The position numbers were made by a program, and so were the translations under genes. A DNA stretch of 64,000 nt. Origin: Nocardia colli. GTDB lineage: Bacteria; Actinomycetota; Actinomycetes; Mycobacteriales; Mycobacteriaceae. Below are positions 35,828 through 44,839 of this stretch, piece after piece. The stretch spans positions 310,001-374,000 of the forward strand of contig NZ_VXLC01000003.1 of assembly GCF_008704205.1 (NCBI RefSeq), written 5' to 3'. The notes beneath the pieces were generated by a model that did no database searches, was not told where the DNA came from, and worked only from the letters and a program-made list of their open reading frames with translations. Numbering within the stretch: position 1 is the first letter of the stretch; every line of letters begins with the position of its first letter.

Positions 35828-36796
35828 CTACTTGCGGCGGTAGGCCATGCGTACCTGGCTCGGTTGGATTCCATACCGCTTTTCGAACGCGTCTCTGAAT
35901 GCGCTCAGTGACCTGAAACCGGACTCGAAAGCGATGGAATCAACGGTGCTGACATTGAGTGGATCCTGAAGTCGCCGCCGTGCTTGCTGGAGTCTGGCCT
36001 CGCGGATGAGCCGTGCCGGTGGAGTGTTGGTCGTACGTAGTGCGAGTTCGAGCTGGCGTCGTGAGCAGCCGAGATGATCAGCCACTGACAGCGGGGTGAT
36101 GGTGGGGTCGTCGGAATACTTTCGGACATAGGTTGCGGCGTCCTTCGCAATCGATGCGAGACGATCCTGATGCGGCGCTTGTCGTTCGTGAATGGATTTG
36201 CCCAGTAGGTCGACGAGTCGTCCAGAGATCTCCACGAACTCCCATTCGGACATTGTCTCGCGGTGGAGGGCAAGTTCCCTCGTCATGGCGCGCACCGTGC
36301 CGAGGATTGCGCTCTGCGGATCGAGCGTCAGCGGTACGCCGCAGTTGTCGAGCTCGGGCGGAATATCCTCTGCGGGAACGGTGAGAATCCAAGCGTGGGC
36401 GTTGTCTTCATGTGCCAAGCTCAGCGGGCGATCCAAGGAAACCATGCCCATCTGCCCGGGTGTCAGTAAGGCGGCCTCCTCACCTTGAGCGAGTGCGATC
36501 CGCCCTTGTAGCGGAATCACCAGTCGCGCACTCCGATCATCGTCTTCGCGGACATGAGCGGCGGTCCGTACATAGCGGATGCGCCTCGATTCGAACTCGA
36601 CCAGTTGGTATGGGCCGCAACGTTGGACCTCGGTCTGGCCGACGAAATCTCGATGTTCGCCGAAATCGAACCTCAATTCGCCGTGGTTCATACGAACATG
36701 ACGTATCCAATAGTCTGGTCGGTCCGTGTCGGAGACATGAAGCGTTGAGAAAGTTTGTCTCTGATACTCCAGGTCGGCCACGCAGCTCCCTCTCAT
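35828..36796 (-). CDS. AraC family transcriptional regulator
   Basis: The 322-residue protein has an N-terminal AraC-type ligand-binding beta domain (LVIPLQGRIALAQGEEAALL) and a C-terminal double helix-turn-helix (SVADHLGCSRRQLELAL; SIAFESGFRSLSAFRDAFEK). Base composition is visibly lower in GC than in flanking genes. It is divergent from the DUF6119-type gene at 37136 across a 339-base gap and may control it. The effector is unknown. Confidence 0.9.
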   Translation of the reverse strand: MRGSCVADLEYQRQTFSTLHVSDTDRPDYWIRHVRMNHGELRFDFGEHRDFVGQTEVQRCGPYQLVEFESRRIRYVRTAAHVREDDDRSARLVIPLQGRIALAQGEEAALLTPGQMGMVSLDRPLSLAHEDNAHAWILTVPAEDIPPELDNCGVPLTLDPQSAILGTVRAMTRELALHRETMSEWEFVEISGRLVDLLGKSIHERQAPHQDRLASIAKDAATYVRKYSDDPTITPLSVADHLGCSRRQLELALRTTNTPPARLIREARLQQARRRLQDPLNVSTVDSIAFESGFRSLSAFRDAFEKRYGIQPSQVRMAYRRK

Positions 36797-37135
36797 GCGT
36801 AAATCCGGAGTGAAGTGTACGCAGATCCGGTCGCGCCGAATCTGGTTCTCCCCCTAGCCTTTGCGTGAAAGTACCAATAGCACATCGGCTTGATGTGCCG
36901 CAAGAAGAAGTATTTTCGATAGGAAGGAAGAGTTCTTGCCCATGCAGTCCAGGTCGCCTCTTGACGGAAGATCGCTGAGAGTGTGCCATGAATCTAGTGC
37001 GAGTTCCGTCGAATTGGACAAGCGACTAGTAGGGTTGTCGGGCGCTGGCGGCACATCGAGGTTGACGATGAACCCCTGCTACCCGAAATGGCGATCATTC
37101 AGGTTGTCCCTCTGCGGTGTGGAGGTGGAGCTGTC
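36797..37135. other. 339-base gap between divergent AraC and DUF6119-type genes
   Basis: AT-richer than most of the window. Overlapping short open frames exist on both strands, but none has a ribosome site or recognisable product. It presumably holds both divergent promoters; no clear operator repeat was seen. Confidence 0.4.
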
Positions 37136-38746
37136 ATGCGAGTGACCGTATATCTGCTGCGAGAGCACGCGCGGCTCTCTGAAGAGGTCTTGCGACAACC
37201 TAATGGGTATAAGGAACGACCACTGATACCCGCCGAGGATGGCGTGCGGTGGCGACTGTTCGTATATCAAGGAAGTGATAAGCCGGTCTGCTGGCACGAT
37301 TATCTCGTCCCGCTGCTTGACCACACCGATGGTGACGAGCCGATTACGGGCCGGTCCGCCGGTGCGGTGCTGATCGTAGAGGCGCACGCTCGACTTTTTG
37401 CGATCACTTTCGGCTACGGATTCCAGGCGATCGAGAAGTCCTTGATAGAACACGACTTCGGATTGAAGGTCGCGGCAAATTCGATAAATCCCGACCGGGT
37501 CAACCTCGCAGACACGCGGGGGCTCGGAAAGGGGCGGCGCAATGCAAGTAGTCGGTTGCCGACCCCGAATGAGGCATTCGCGCTGGGACTGCTGACCGAT
37601 GAGGAATGGATCCGCAGGTTCGGCGGCGAAGTGAAGATCCCAGGTTTCGCCAAGACTGTGAACGGTTCCGATGCCCTGCAGTTGAATGTAGACAGCTTCG
37701 ACTTCACTGCACTTTCGGGCAAGCTGGGAAAGGTGTTGGAGCTCTACGGATCTGATGACTACACGTCGATATTTCCGTTCCTGGACTACTTTCGTCGCGA
37801 AACCGACAAAGAGAAGATCGCCGAGCTGGACACTCAAATCACCACCGCTATGCGTGACAGAGACCCCGAGATCGGGTTCGCGCTCCCGGACGACTCGGAT
37901 CTCGCCGCAGACTGGTTCAGGCTCTCCCGCCGTCGTACAGGGGGGATGGTGGCAGAACTACTGGCAGACGATGTCTACTCCGCGATCGATGGCGTCGATG
38001 GGTGGTCCGATCCCCTGAACGCGGTCAAGGTTCAGGCATTCGACCTCGGCGGGGAGCCGATCAATGAGAAGGAGCCTTTACGGAACTACGTGGTCGGTTC
38101 TGCCAAGAGCATCCTGAATGGCCGTGCCCAAGACTACGCACTCACTGCAGGGACCTGGATCCGGATCAACAACGACTACGTCGATCTGGTGAACCGATAC
38201 ATGCGCGACAGCATCTTAGATATGACTGAGGATCTGCACCTGCCGGCATGGGACGACCAATTCCTGCTCGACAACGTGCCGGGAAAGTACGGCGAGGAAC
38301 GTTATAACAACTGGTTGGGTCAGAAACTTCCAGACGCGATCGTCCTGGATCGACAGCTCTATCGCGGCCGGCCTGGGGTCAAGATCGAGGTTTGTGACGT
38401 ACTGACCCGGGACAAGAAGTTGCTGTGTGTCAAGCGGATGGATGGTTCCGACAAGATGAGCCATCTGTTCCAGCAGGGTTCGGTGTCGGCACGGATGTTG
38501 TTGGACGACAACGACTATCGAGAGAAGGTTATGGACGATCTGCGTCGTTTGGACCCTTCGGCCGAATTCGGTTCGGCCAGTGAATGGACGGTGGTCTACG
38601 CGATCGCAACCAGTAAGAAGGGGAATCTCGAGGACATCATGTACTTCTTCTCTCGGGCCGCTCTGAAGATGCACGGCGAAGCCATCGGGAGTCGGGGCTT
38701 CAAGGTTGCGATCGCAAAGATCAGGCACGCTGCAATCGCCAAGTGA
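37136..38746 (+). CDS. DUF6119 / TIGR04141-type sporadically distributed protein
   Basis: The 536-residue protein matches my recollection of the TIGR04141/DUF6119 family. It begins with a strand-rich MRVTVYLLRE, then AITFGYGFQAIEKSLIEHDFGLKVAANSI near residue 100, and a C-terminal half with WIRINNDYVDLVNRY and VLDRQLYRG. Members have a patchy distribution and often sit in defence or mobile regions; the biochemical role is not established. The ATG at 37136 has a GGAGGTGG site; a start 48 bases earlier has none. GC content is lower and codon choice less biased than in neighbours, which suggests horizontal acquisition together with the divergent AraC gene. Confidence 0.75.
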   Translation: MRVTVYLLREHARLSEEVLRQPNGYKERPLIPAEDGVRWRLFVYQGSDKPVCWHDYLVPLLDHTDGDEPITGRSAGAVLIVEAHARLFAITFGYGFQAIEKSLIEHDFGLKVAANSINPDRVNLADTRGLGKGRRNASSRLPTPNEAFALGLLTDEEWIRRFGGEVKIPGFAKTVNGSDALQLNVDSFDFTALSGKLGKVLELYGSDDYTSIFPFLDYFRRETDKEKIAELDTQITTAMRDRDPEIGFALPDDSDLAADWFRLSRRRTGGMVAELLADDVYSAIDGVDGWSDPLNAVKVQAFDLGGEPINEKEPLRNYVVGSAKSILNGRAQDYALTAGTWIRINNDYVDLVNRYMRDSILDMTEDLHLPAWDDQFLLDNVPGKYGEERYNNWLGQKLPDAIVLDRQLYRGRPGVKIEVCDVLTRDKKLLCVKRMDGSDKMSHLFQQGSVSARMLLDDNDYREKVMDDLRRLDPSAEFGSASEWTVVYAIATSKKGNLEDIMYFFSRAALKMHGEAIGSRGFKVAIAKIRHAAIAK

Positions 38747-38817
38747 GTTGATTGCCGGATCGGTCGACGCTGTCGGTCCAGGCCTCGGAATGTCTCTTCA
38801 ACGGGTGCGGGACTTGG

Positions 38818-39270
38818 TCAGCGAAGTTTCCTGGCGACTTCGCCGAGGCCGTCGGCGATGGCGGTGACCTGTTCGGGGGTGAGGACGTCGATGAGGAGGT
38901 TGCGGACCAGGGTTACGTGGCCGGGGGCGGCGGATTCGAGTTTGCGGAGGCCGGCGGGGGTGAGGGTGGCGATGATGCCGCGGGGGTCGTCGGGGGCAGG
39001 GCTGCGGCGGACGAAGCCGGCCTTGGTCAGCTGGTCGATCTGGTAGGTGAGGCCGCTCTTCGAGGTGATCAGGGCGTCGGAGAGTTCGGTCATCCGCAGG
39101 CTGCGGCCGGGGGCTCGTTCCAGCCGGACGAGCACCTCGTACTGGGCGTGCGACAGGTGGGCGTCGTCCTTGAGCTGCTGCTCGATTCGGCGATTCAGCA
39201 GGGCCGTCGCGGCGAGGAACGCGTGCCAGGCGCGCATCTCCTCGTCGTCAAGCCAGCGCGGTTCGGTCAT
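38818..39270 (-). CDS. MarR family transcriptional regulator
   Basis: The 150-residue protein has the winged-helix core of MarR proteins (LSHAQYEVLVRLERAPGR, TELSDALITSKSGLTYQIDQ, and the wing PDDPRGIIATLTPAG). It is divergent from the dioxygenase-DoxX operon with only 93 bases between them, which contain two palindromes. It is thus the likely repressor of both itself and that operon, as in many MarR/DoxX modules responding to quinones or phenolics. The inducer is not known. Confidence 0.93.
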   Translation of the reverse strand: MTEPRWLDDEEMRAWHAFLAATALLNRRIEQQLKDDAHLSHAQYEVLVRLERAPGRSLRMTELSDALITSKSGLTYQIDQLTKAGFVRRSPAPDDPRGIIATLTPAGLRKLESAAPGHVTLVRNLLIDVLTPEQVTAIADGLGEVARKLR

Positions 39271-39288
39271 TGGACCACCTTACCGGGG

Positions 39289-39341
39289 TTGTTCAAATTC
39301 GAACAATAATCTACGATCGGGTGGAAGTTCAAATTTGAACT
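39289..39341. promoter_or_regulatory. Two MarR-type palindromic operators
   Basis: TTGTTCAAATTCGAACAA (39289-39306, one mismatch in the dyad) and AGTTCAAATTTGAACT (39326-39341, perfect) share the half-site GTTCAAATT. They lie between the divergent MarR and dioxygenase starts, 37 bases apart centre to centre. The repeated half-site is the expected arrangement for MarR autoregulation. Confidence 0.8.
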
Positions 39342-39363
39342 ACCGGAAGGAGTGGTGAGACCG

Positions 39364-40128
39364 ATGCGCATGCCGGTTGTCTACCTGTCGCACGGCGCTC
39401 CGCCGCTGGCCGATGATCCGATCTGGCCGGGCCAGCTCGCCGCATGGTCGGCGGAGCTGCCGAAACCCGAAGCGGTGCTGATGATTTCGGCGCACTGGGA
39501 GGACGCGCCGTTGGCCATCGGGGCGACCACCACTATCCCGCTGGTGTACGACTTCTGGGGCTTCCCGCAGCACTACTACGACGTGACCTACCCCGCGCCG
39601 GGCGCGCCGGAGCTGGCCGAGGACGTGCGGAAATTGCTGCGCCGACCTGGCATGTCGGTGCAGGACGTGCCCGATCGGGGACTCGACCACGGCGCGTACG
39701 TGCCGATGGTGGAGATGTATCCCGATGCCGACGTGCCGGTTTTGCAGATGTCCATGCCGACCCTCGACCCGGCGAGCCTGATGGACATCGGCCGCAAGCT
39801 CGCGCCGCTGCGCGACCAGGGCGTACTGATCGTCGGCAGCGGCTTCTTCACGCACAATCTGCGCGCACTGAACGACGACGGATCGGTGCACCCGGTGATG
39901 GCCGAATTCGACGAATGGGGCCGGCGCGCGCTCGACGCAGCCGACGTCGACGCCCTGCTCGACTTCGAACACAAAGCTCCCGCAGCACAATTGGCGCACC
40001 CGCGCACCGAACACTTCGCGCCGCTGTTCGTTTCGCTCGGCGCGGCCGACGCCGACCTGGCTACCCAACGCAGCGTGATCGACGGCTTCTGGCTCGGCCT
40101 GGCCAAACGCTCCCTTCAATTCGGCTGA
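39364..40128 (+). CDS. LigB/DODA-type extradiol dioxygenase family protein
   Basis: The 254-residue protein carries the class III extradiol (DODA-like) metal ligands: His in VYLSHGAPP near residue 11, His in LDHGAYVPM near residue 110, and His in GFFTHNLRAL near residue 163. Family members open catechol-type rings, for example DOPA, using Fe or Zn. An ATG eleven bases after GGAAGGAG is used; GTG codons just upstream are alternatives. It is followed 38 bases later by doxX-type gene 40167 and is controlled through the palindromes upstream. Confidence 0.88.
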   Translation: MRMPVVYLSHGAPPLADDPIWPGQLAAWSAELPKPEAVLMISAHWEDAPLAIGATTTIPLVYDFWGFPQHYYDVTYPAPGAPELAEDVRKLLRRPGMSVQDVPDRGLDHGAYVPMVEMYPDADVPVLQMSMPTLDPASLMDIGRKLAPLRDQGVLIVGSGFFTHNLRALNDDGSVHPVMAEFDEWGRRALDAADVDALLDFEHKAPAAQLAHPRTEHFAPLFVSLGAADADLATQRSVIDGFWLGLAKRSLQFG

Positions 40129-40166
40129 ACCCGGTCGAGCTCACCCCACCGAAAGGAACACCTGAG

Positions 40167-40727
40167 ATGAGTTACACCGCAACGACTTCGCCGACCGAGG
40201 CCGCTCCGGCGCCGGTCGAGACCACGGGCCATGCCGCCACCCCGCACGCCTACGACGCCGGACTGCTCCTGCTGCGCATCGCGGTCGGGCTGACCATGGC
40301 CGCGCACGGTGCGCAGAAGCTGTTCGGTTCGTTCGGCGGCGGGGGACTGGAGGGGACCGGAAAGTTCTTCACCAGCAAGGGATATCCGGCCGGTGAGGCG
40401 ATGGCGCTGGTCGCCGGTGTAACCGAGACGTTCGGCGGGCTCGCGCTCGCGATCGGCCTGCTCACCCCGCTGGCGGGCGCGGCCGTGGTCGGTACGCTGC
40501 TGAATGCGATCGTGGTCAAGGGAACCGGTGCGTTCTTCGCGCCCAAGGGGATCGAGTACGAGCTGATCCTCACCGCGGCCGCCGCGTCGATCGCGCTGAC
40601 CGGTCCCGGACGCTATGCCGTCGACCGCTTCGTCCCGGTATTGCGCTCGCACCGCCTGGTTTACGGGCTCGCGGCGATCGTGCTCGCGCTGCTCACCGCG
40701 GGTGCTGTGCTGCTGGTGCGCACCTAG
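40167..40727 (+). CDS. DoxX family membrane protein
   Basis: The 186-residue protein has four membrane segments and the DoxX motifs GLLLLRIAVGLTMAAHGAQK and the phosphate-like loop GLEGTGKFFTSKGYP, with AFFAPKGIEYELIL near the third helix. DoxX proteins are associated with thiosulfate/quinone and redox-stress functions; the precise role is unsettled. AAAGGAA lies nine bases before the ATG. It is the second gene of the MarR-regulated operon. Confidence 0.9.
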   Translation: MSYTATTSPTEAAPAPVETTGHAATPHAYDAGLLLLRIAVGLTMAAHGAQKLFGSFGGGGLEGTGKFFTSKGYPAGEAMALVAGVTETFGGLALAIGLLTPLAGAAVVGTLLNAIVVKGTGAFFAPKGIEYELILTAAAASIALTGPGRYAVDRFVPVLRSHRLVYGLAAIVLALLTAGAVLLVRT

Positions 40728-40737
40728 ACCACTCGAT

Positions 40738-40753
40738 TCCCCCGATCGGGGGA
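40738..40753. terminator. Palindrome after the doxX-type gene
   Basis: TCCCCCGATCGGGGGA is a perfect 16-base inverted repeat ten bases after the DoxX stop. It is a plausible terminator for the dioxygenase-DoxX operon, although no T tract follows. Confidence 0.4.
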
Positions 40754-40889
40754 GCACGAAATCCGACTCACGGGCGACGTGGACGCGTACCGATGATCCG
40801 TACCGTCGAAGGCCCTTGACCGGCGCTTTTCCCCTTGCTTGCCATGGGGATTCGCCTGGTCCAACCGCGTCGTTCGTCTGGAGGATTTT

Positions 40890-42209
40890 GTGTTTTCCGC
40901 CGTGGTATCGGCCTGTCGGGCCCCGGATCTACGGCGGAAGATCCTCTGCACCTTGGGTTTACTCGCGCTGTATCGACTCGGCGCGGCGCTGCCGTCACCC
41001 GGGGTCGACTACCGGTCGGTGCGCGAGTGCATCGCGATCGTCTCCGGTGGTGAATCGGCCGGCATCTACCAGCTGATCAACCTGTTCTCCGGCGGAGCGA
41101 TGCTGCACCTTTCGGTGTTCGCGATCGGCATCACGCCGTACATCACCGCGGGCATCATCATCCAGCTGCTGACCGTCGTGATCCCGCGGTTCGAGGAGTT
41201 GCGCAAGGAGGGGCAGACCGGGCAGGCGAAGATGACGCAGTACACCCGTTATCTGTCGATGGCACTCGCGGTTCTGCAGGCCTCGACGCTGGTCGCGCTG
41301 GCCGCGCGGGGTCAATTGCTGCGCGGGTGTCCCAAGGACATCCTGTCCGACACGTCGCTGTTCGGGATGATCATCATCGTGCTCGTGCTGACCGCGGGTG
41401 CGGCGCTGGTCATGTGGTTCGGCGAGTTGATCACCGAGCGGGGCATCGGCAACGGCATGTCGTTGCTGATCTTCACCGGCATCGCGGCGCAGCTCCCGAG
41501 CCAGGGGACGGCGATCCTGAACAGCCGGGGCGGGTTGATCTTCGCCGGCGTGTGCGTGGCGGTGTTCGTGGTGATCGTCGGGGTGATCTTCGTCGAGCAG
41601 GGGCAGCGGCGGATTCCGGTGCAGTACGCCAAGCGGGTGGTCGGGCGGAAGATGTACGGAGGCTCGTCGACGTATCTGCCGCTGAAGGTGAATCAGGCGG
41701 GCGTTATCCCGGTGATCTTCGCGTCCTCGCTGCTGTATCTGCCGCAACTGCTGGTGCAACTGACGCAACACAGCTCGGGCCCGCAGGCCAAGTGGCAGGA
41801 GTTGATCCAGAAGTACCTGGTGAACCCCGGCAGCCCGGCGTACGTCGCGATCTACTTCGCGATGATCGTGTTCTTCACCTACTTCTACGTCGCGGTCACG
41901 TTCAACCCGCAGGAACGCGCGGACGAGATGCGCAAATTCGGCGGGTTCATGCCCGGCTACCGGCCGGGAAAGCCGACGGCGGACTACCTGAGTTATGTGC
42001 TCAGCCGGATCACCCTGCCCGGCGCCGTCTACCTCGGTGCGGTGGCGGTGCTGCCGAACCTGCTGCTGGGCGCCGGTTCCTCCGGTCCGACGGCGGGTCT
42101 TGCGTTCGGTGGTACCTCCGCGCTTATCGTGGTGAGCGTCGGACTGGATACGATCAAACAGCTCGAGAGCCAAGTGATGAACAAGAACTACGAAGGGTTC
42201 CTGCGCTGA
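40890..42209 (+). CDS. secY: SecY translocase subunit, stand-alone copy
   Basis: The 439-residue protein is a full-length SecY: ten membrane segments, the N-terminal PDLRRKILCTLGLLALYRLG, the PSPGVDY segment, GITPYITAGIIIQLL, the cytoplasmic FNPQERADEMRKFGGFMPGYRPGK loop, and a conserved C-terminal end. The GTG is used because GGAGG lies five bases upstream and matches the usual SecY start. It is not flanked by ribosomal protein, adk or map genes, so it is probably an additional copy, unless this genome has moved its only secY. It forms the protein-conducting channel with SecE/SecG. The next gene starts two bases after its stop. Confidence 0.92.
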   Translation: MFSAVVSACRAPDLRRKILCTLGLLALYRLGAALPSPGVDYRSVRECIAIVSGGESAGIYQLINLFSGGAMLHLSVFAIGITPYITAGIIIQLLTVVIPRFEELRKEGQTGQAKMTQYTRYLSMALAVLQASTLVALAARGQLLRGCPKDILSDTSLFGMIIIVLVLTAGAALVMWFGELITERGIGNGMSLLIFTGIAAQLPSQGTAILNSRGGLIFAGVCVAVFVVIVGVIFVEQGQRRIPVQYAKRVVGRKMYGGSSTYLPLKVNQAGVIPVIFASSLLYLPQLLVQLTQHSSGPQAKWQELIQKYLVNPGSPAYVAIYFAMIVFFTYFYVAVTFNPQERADEMRKFGGFMPGYRPGKPTADYLSYVLSRITLPGAVYLGAVAVLPNLLLGAGSSGPTAGLAFGGTSALIVVSVGLDTIKQLESQVMNKNYEGFLR

Positions 42210-42211
42210 CG

Positions 42212-43147
42212 ATGAACTCACGGTCGGACTCGGCGTCGAATCACCCGCTGCTCAAGGTAGCTTCGTCATTCGTCCTCGCTATCACCGCGGCGACGCTGTC
42301 GGTGACCGGCGTGCCCAGCGCCACCGCCTCGGCGAGCAGCACGGTCGAAACGCATCAGCCCATCGATTGCGACCGGCATTTCGATCGGTCGCAGACCGAC
42401 ACCGATTCGACGTCGCGGGCGACGATTTCGGTATTGCTGGCCGACAATCACGCGGTATTCCGTTCAGGCCTGCGGGCGGCGATCGGCACCCAGCCGGACA
42501 TCGAATGCGTCGCGGAGGTCGATCACGGGGTTGCCGCGATCAGGGAAATCGAACGGCTGCGGCCCGACGTCGCGCTGCTCGACCTCGACATGCCCGGTAT
42601 CGACGGCCCGGCCACCATCGACGCGTTCGCGGCGCTCGGTGGCGCCACCCGAATCCTGACGCTCACCAGCTCGGATACCGACGAAAACCTCTATCGCGCA
42701 CTGTGTCTCGGCGCATCCGGGTTCCTGGTGAAAACGCTGCCGTCGACCGGCTTGATCTCCGCCATCCGGATGGCGGCGCGCGGGGACGCGCTGATCGATC
42801 CGAGCCTGACCCGTCGCCTCGTCACCCGCCTGGCCACCGGCATCGAGCCGTTCCCGGCCGCGCCGGAGGTCGAAACCCTCACTGCCCGTGAGCATCAGGT
42901 GCTGATGCTCATCGCGAGGGCGTACACGAACCCGGAGATCGCCGAGGCGCTCGGCGTCGGCGAACAGACGGTGAAGACGCACGTCTCGAATGTGCTGGCC
43001 AAGTTGGGTGTTCGCGATCGGGTGCACGCGGCGGTCTACGCGCACACCCGTCGCATCGTTTCGCAGGAAGCGCCGGATACGTTCCCGCGCTACGACCTTC
43101 GCGGCGGTTCAGCTCACGGCGCGGCCGGCATGATCGGCGGGACGTAG
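42212..43147 (+). CDS. LuxR-type response regulator with signal-peptide-like N-terminus
   Basis: The 311-residue protein has a receiver domain (LLADNHAVFRSG, Asp124 in LLDLDMPG, Lys in FLVKTL) and a LuxR helix-turn-helix (LTAREHQVLMLIARAYTNPE onward). Unusually, the first 70 residues precede the receiver. Residues 15-42 are a positively charged start, a hydrophobic run and ATASA, which reads like a Sec signal peptide. The ATG is two bases after the secY stop, so translation is coupled; internal GTG codons (42302, 42311) lack ribosome sites. Either the start is inside, or the gene is a fusion with a secreted-protein remnant. Its 3' end overlaps the convergent transporter by 34 bases. Confidence 0.85.
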   Translation: MNSRSDSASNHPLLKVASSFVLAITAATLSVTGVPSATASASSTVETHQPIDCDRHFDRSQTDTDSTSRATISVLLADNHAVFRSGLRAAIGTQPDIECVAEVDHGVAAIREIERLRPDVALLDLDMPGIDGPATIDAFAALGGATRILTLTSSDTDENLYRALCLGASGFLVKTLPSTGLISAIRMAARGDALIDPSLTRRLVTRLATGIEPFPAAPEVETLTAREHQVLMLIARAYTNPEIAEALGVGEQTVKTHVSNVLAKLGVRDRVHAAVYAHTRRIVSQEAPDTFPRYDLRGGSAHGAAGMIGGT

Positions 43148-44553
43148 TCGAAGGTCAATCCGAGTAGCCACACGAGCAGCAGAATCACCGGCAGGTGAAA
43201 AATGAACTGCAGGAACGTGAATCCGACCAGATCGCGCGCCCGTAGTTTGAGCACCGCGAGCAGCGGCAGCATGAAGAACGGATTGATCAGCGTGGGCAGC
43301 GCCTCGGCCACGTTGTAGATCTGCACCGTCCAGCCGAGGTTCATGTGCACGTCGTTCGCCGACTGCATCACGTACGGCGCTTCGACCAGCCACTTTCCGC
43401 CGCCGGACGGGACGAAGATGCCGAGCACCACGGTGTAGATGGCGATCACGATGGCAAAGCTGCCGCCGCCACCGATACTGGTGAAGAACTCCGCGAGATG
43501 ATGCGAAACGGTGAATCCGCCCCGGCCTTTCGCCTTGGTGAGGACCGCGGCCATGGCGGCGTACAGCGGGAACTGGACGAGGATGCCCGCCGTGGCCGGC
43601 ACCGCGAGGGTGACCGCCTGGAGGAACTTGCGCGGCGTTCCTTGCAGCACCAGGCCGAGGATCAGGAAGACGAGCAGGTAATTGTTCAGGCTGCTGACCA
43701 CGGTGAGCACGGGCTTGTCCAGCAGCTGAAAGATCAACCAGGCCAACGTCAGCAGGCCGGCCAGGATCGGCAGGATGTGGCTGTATTCGAGCCATTCGCC
43801 GGGCCGGGAGCGCGGCGTCACCTCTTCGGGCTGGTCGTCGAGATCGACCTCCAGGATCTCGGCGGTCTTGATCGCCTCGCCCTTCGGCGCCGAGAGGTGC
43901 GCGATCACCGCGGTCAGCGCCATGAGGATGACGCACATGAGCAGGGACTGCCAGGTGAAGATGGTGCGCCCGAAGTCGAGCACGCCGGTGATCTTCAGCA
44001 GGGCCGGCGGTAGCGAGCCGGCGGTGGCCTGTAGCTGCGCGGCCGAGGACGAAAGGCCAAGTGCCCAAACGCCGCCCAGCCCCATGAAGGCCGCCGCGCC
44101 GAGTGCGCGATAGTCCACGCGCAGGTCGGTTCGCCGCGCGATCGCCCGGCAGAGCAGGCCGCCGAAGACCAGGCTCAGGCCCCAGTTCAGAAACGAAATC
44201 GACATGGAAAGCAGCGCAACGAAACTCACCGCGCCGGCCGCTGATTGGGGCATCACGGCGAGCCGGTCGATCAGCCGGGCGACCGGTGGAGATGTGGCGA
44301 CGACATAGCCGGTGAGCACCACCATGGTCATCTGCAAGGTGAACGCGGTCAGATCCCAGAAGCCGTCACCGAACGCGGTGGCGACCGTTTTCGGCGACGA
44401 TCCGTTGGCGAACGCGGCGAGCGCCACGATGAATACCCCAGCTAACGCGAAGACATAAGCGTCCGGGAACCACTTCTCCGTCCACCGTGCGAGCGACTGC
44501 GCGATCCGCGCCAGTCCCGTTTCGGAGCTTGCTTCTTCAATCGTGGACGTCAT
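43114..44553 (-). CDS. AtoE-type short-chain fatty acid transporter (TIGR00366-like)
   Basis: The 479-residue protein has about twelve membrane segments and the features of the AtoE family: FPDAYVFALAG near the start, SFLNWGLSLVFGGLL, SNN-type SSLNNYLLVFL, and GGGGSFAIVIAIY with PSGGGKW. AtoE takes up short-chain fatty acids such as butyrate or acetoacetate for catabolism. A GAGGAAC site precedes the ATG at 44553. No catabolic genes are adjacent. It is convergent with, and slightly overlaps, the response regulator gene. Confidence 0.85.
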   Translation of the reverse strand: MTSTIEEASSETGLARIAQSLARWTEKWFPDAYVFALAGVFIVALAAFANGSSPKTVATAFGDGFWDLTAFTLQMTMVVLTGYVVATSPPVARLIDRLAVMPQSAAGAVSFVALLSMSISFLNWGLSLVFGGLLCRAIARRTDLRVDYRALGAAAFMGLGGVWALGLSSSAAQLQATAGSLPPALLKITGVLDFGRTIFTWQSLLMCVILMALTAVIAHLSAPKGEAIKTAEILEVDLDDQPEEVTPRSRPGEWLEYSHILPILAGLLTLAWLIFQLLDKPVLTVVSSLNNYLLVFLILGLVLQGTPRKFLQAVTLAVPATAGILVQFPLYAAMAAVLTKAKGRGGFTVSHHLAEFFTSIGGGGSFAIVIAIYTVVLGIFVPSGGGKWLVEAPYVMQSANDVHMNLGWTVQIYNVAEALPTLINPFFMLPLLAVLKLRARDLVGFTFLQFIFHLPVILLLVWLLGLTFDYVPPIMPAAP

Positions 44554-44839
44554 CGGAGTTGTTCCTCTACCTTCCAAACGCTGCCCGCACGCGTGTGACC
44601 CACCGCACACGGGTTCGGTTGGTCAGTATTGGTGCCCACCTGTGCGCAGACAAGGGGGAAATGCGCAGGTGCCATCTGCGAAACTGCAGAAACCGCCGAT
44701 GGTCTGGGCACACGAGGGTCCATCGATGCCCAAAATGTCTGGCATGCCCGAAAGTTTGTGTGGCATGGATGCCATCGGATGTCTTCCCGTGTGGCAGTCT
44801 AGTCCGCAAGATCGGTTGGGGATGTGAGGAGGTCGGTCT

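Noticed and set aside
34333..35874. 513-codon minus-strand frame opposite the M3 peptidase
   Set aside because: The opposite strand encodes a peptidase with an intact HEFGH motif; this frame has no domain.
36854..37145. Small overlapping frames on both strands upstream of the DUF6119-type gene
   Set aside because: No ribosome sites or recognisable product; they occupy a promoter region.
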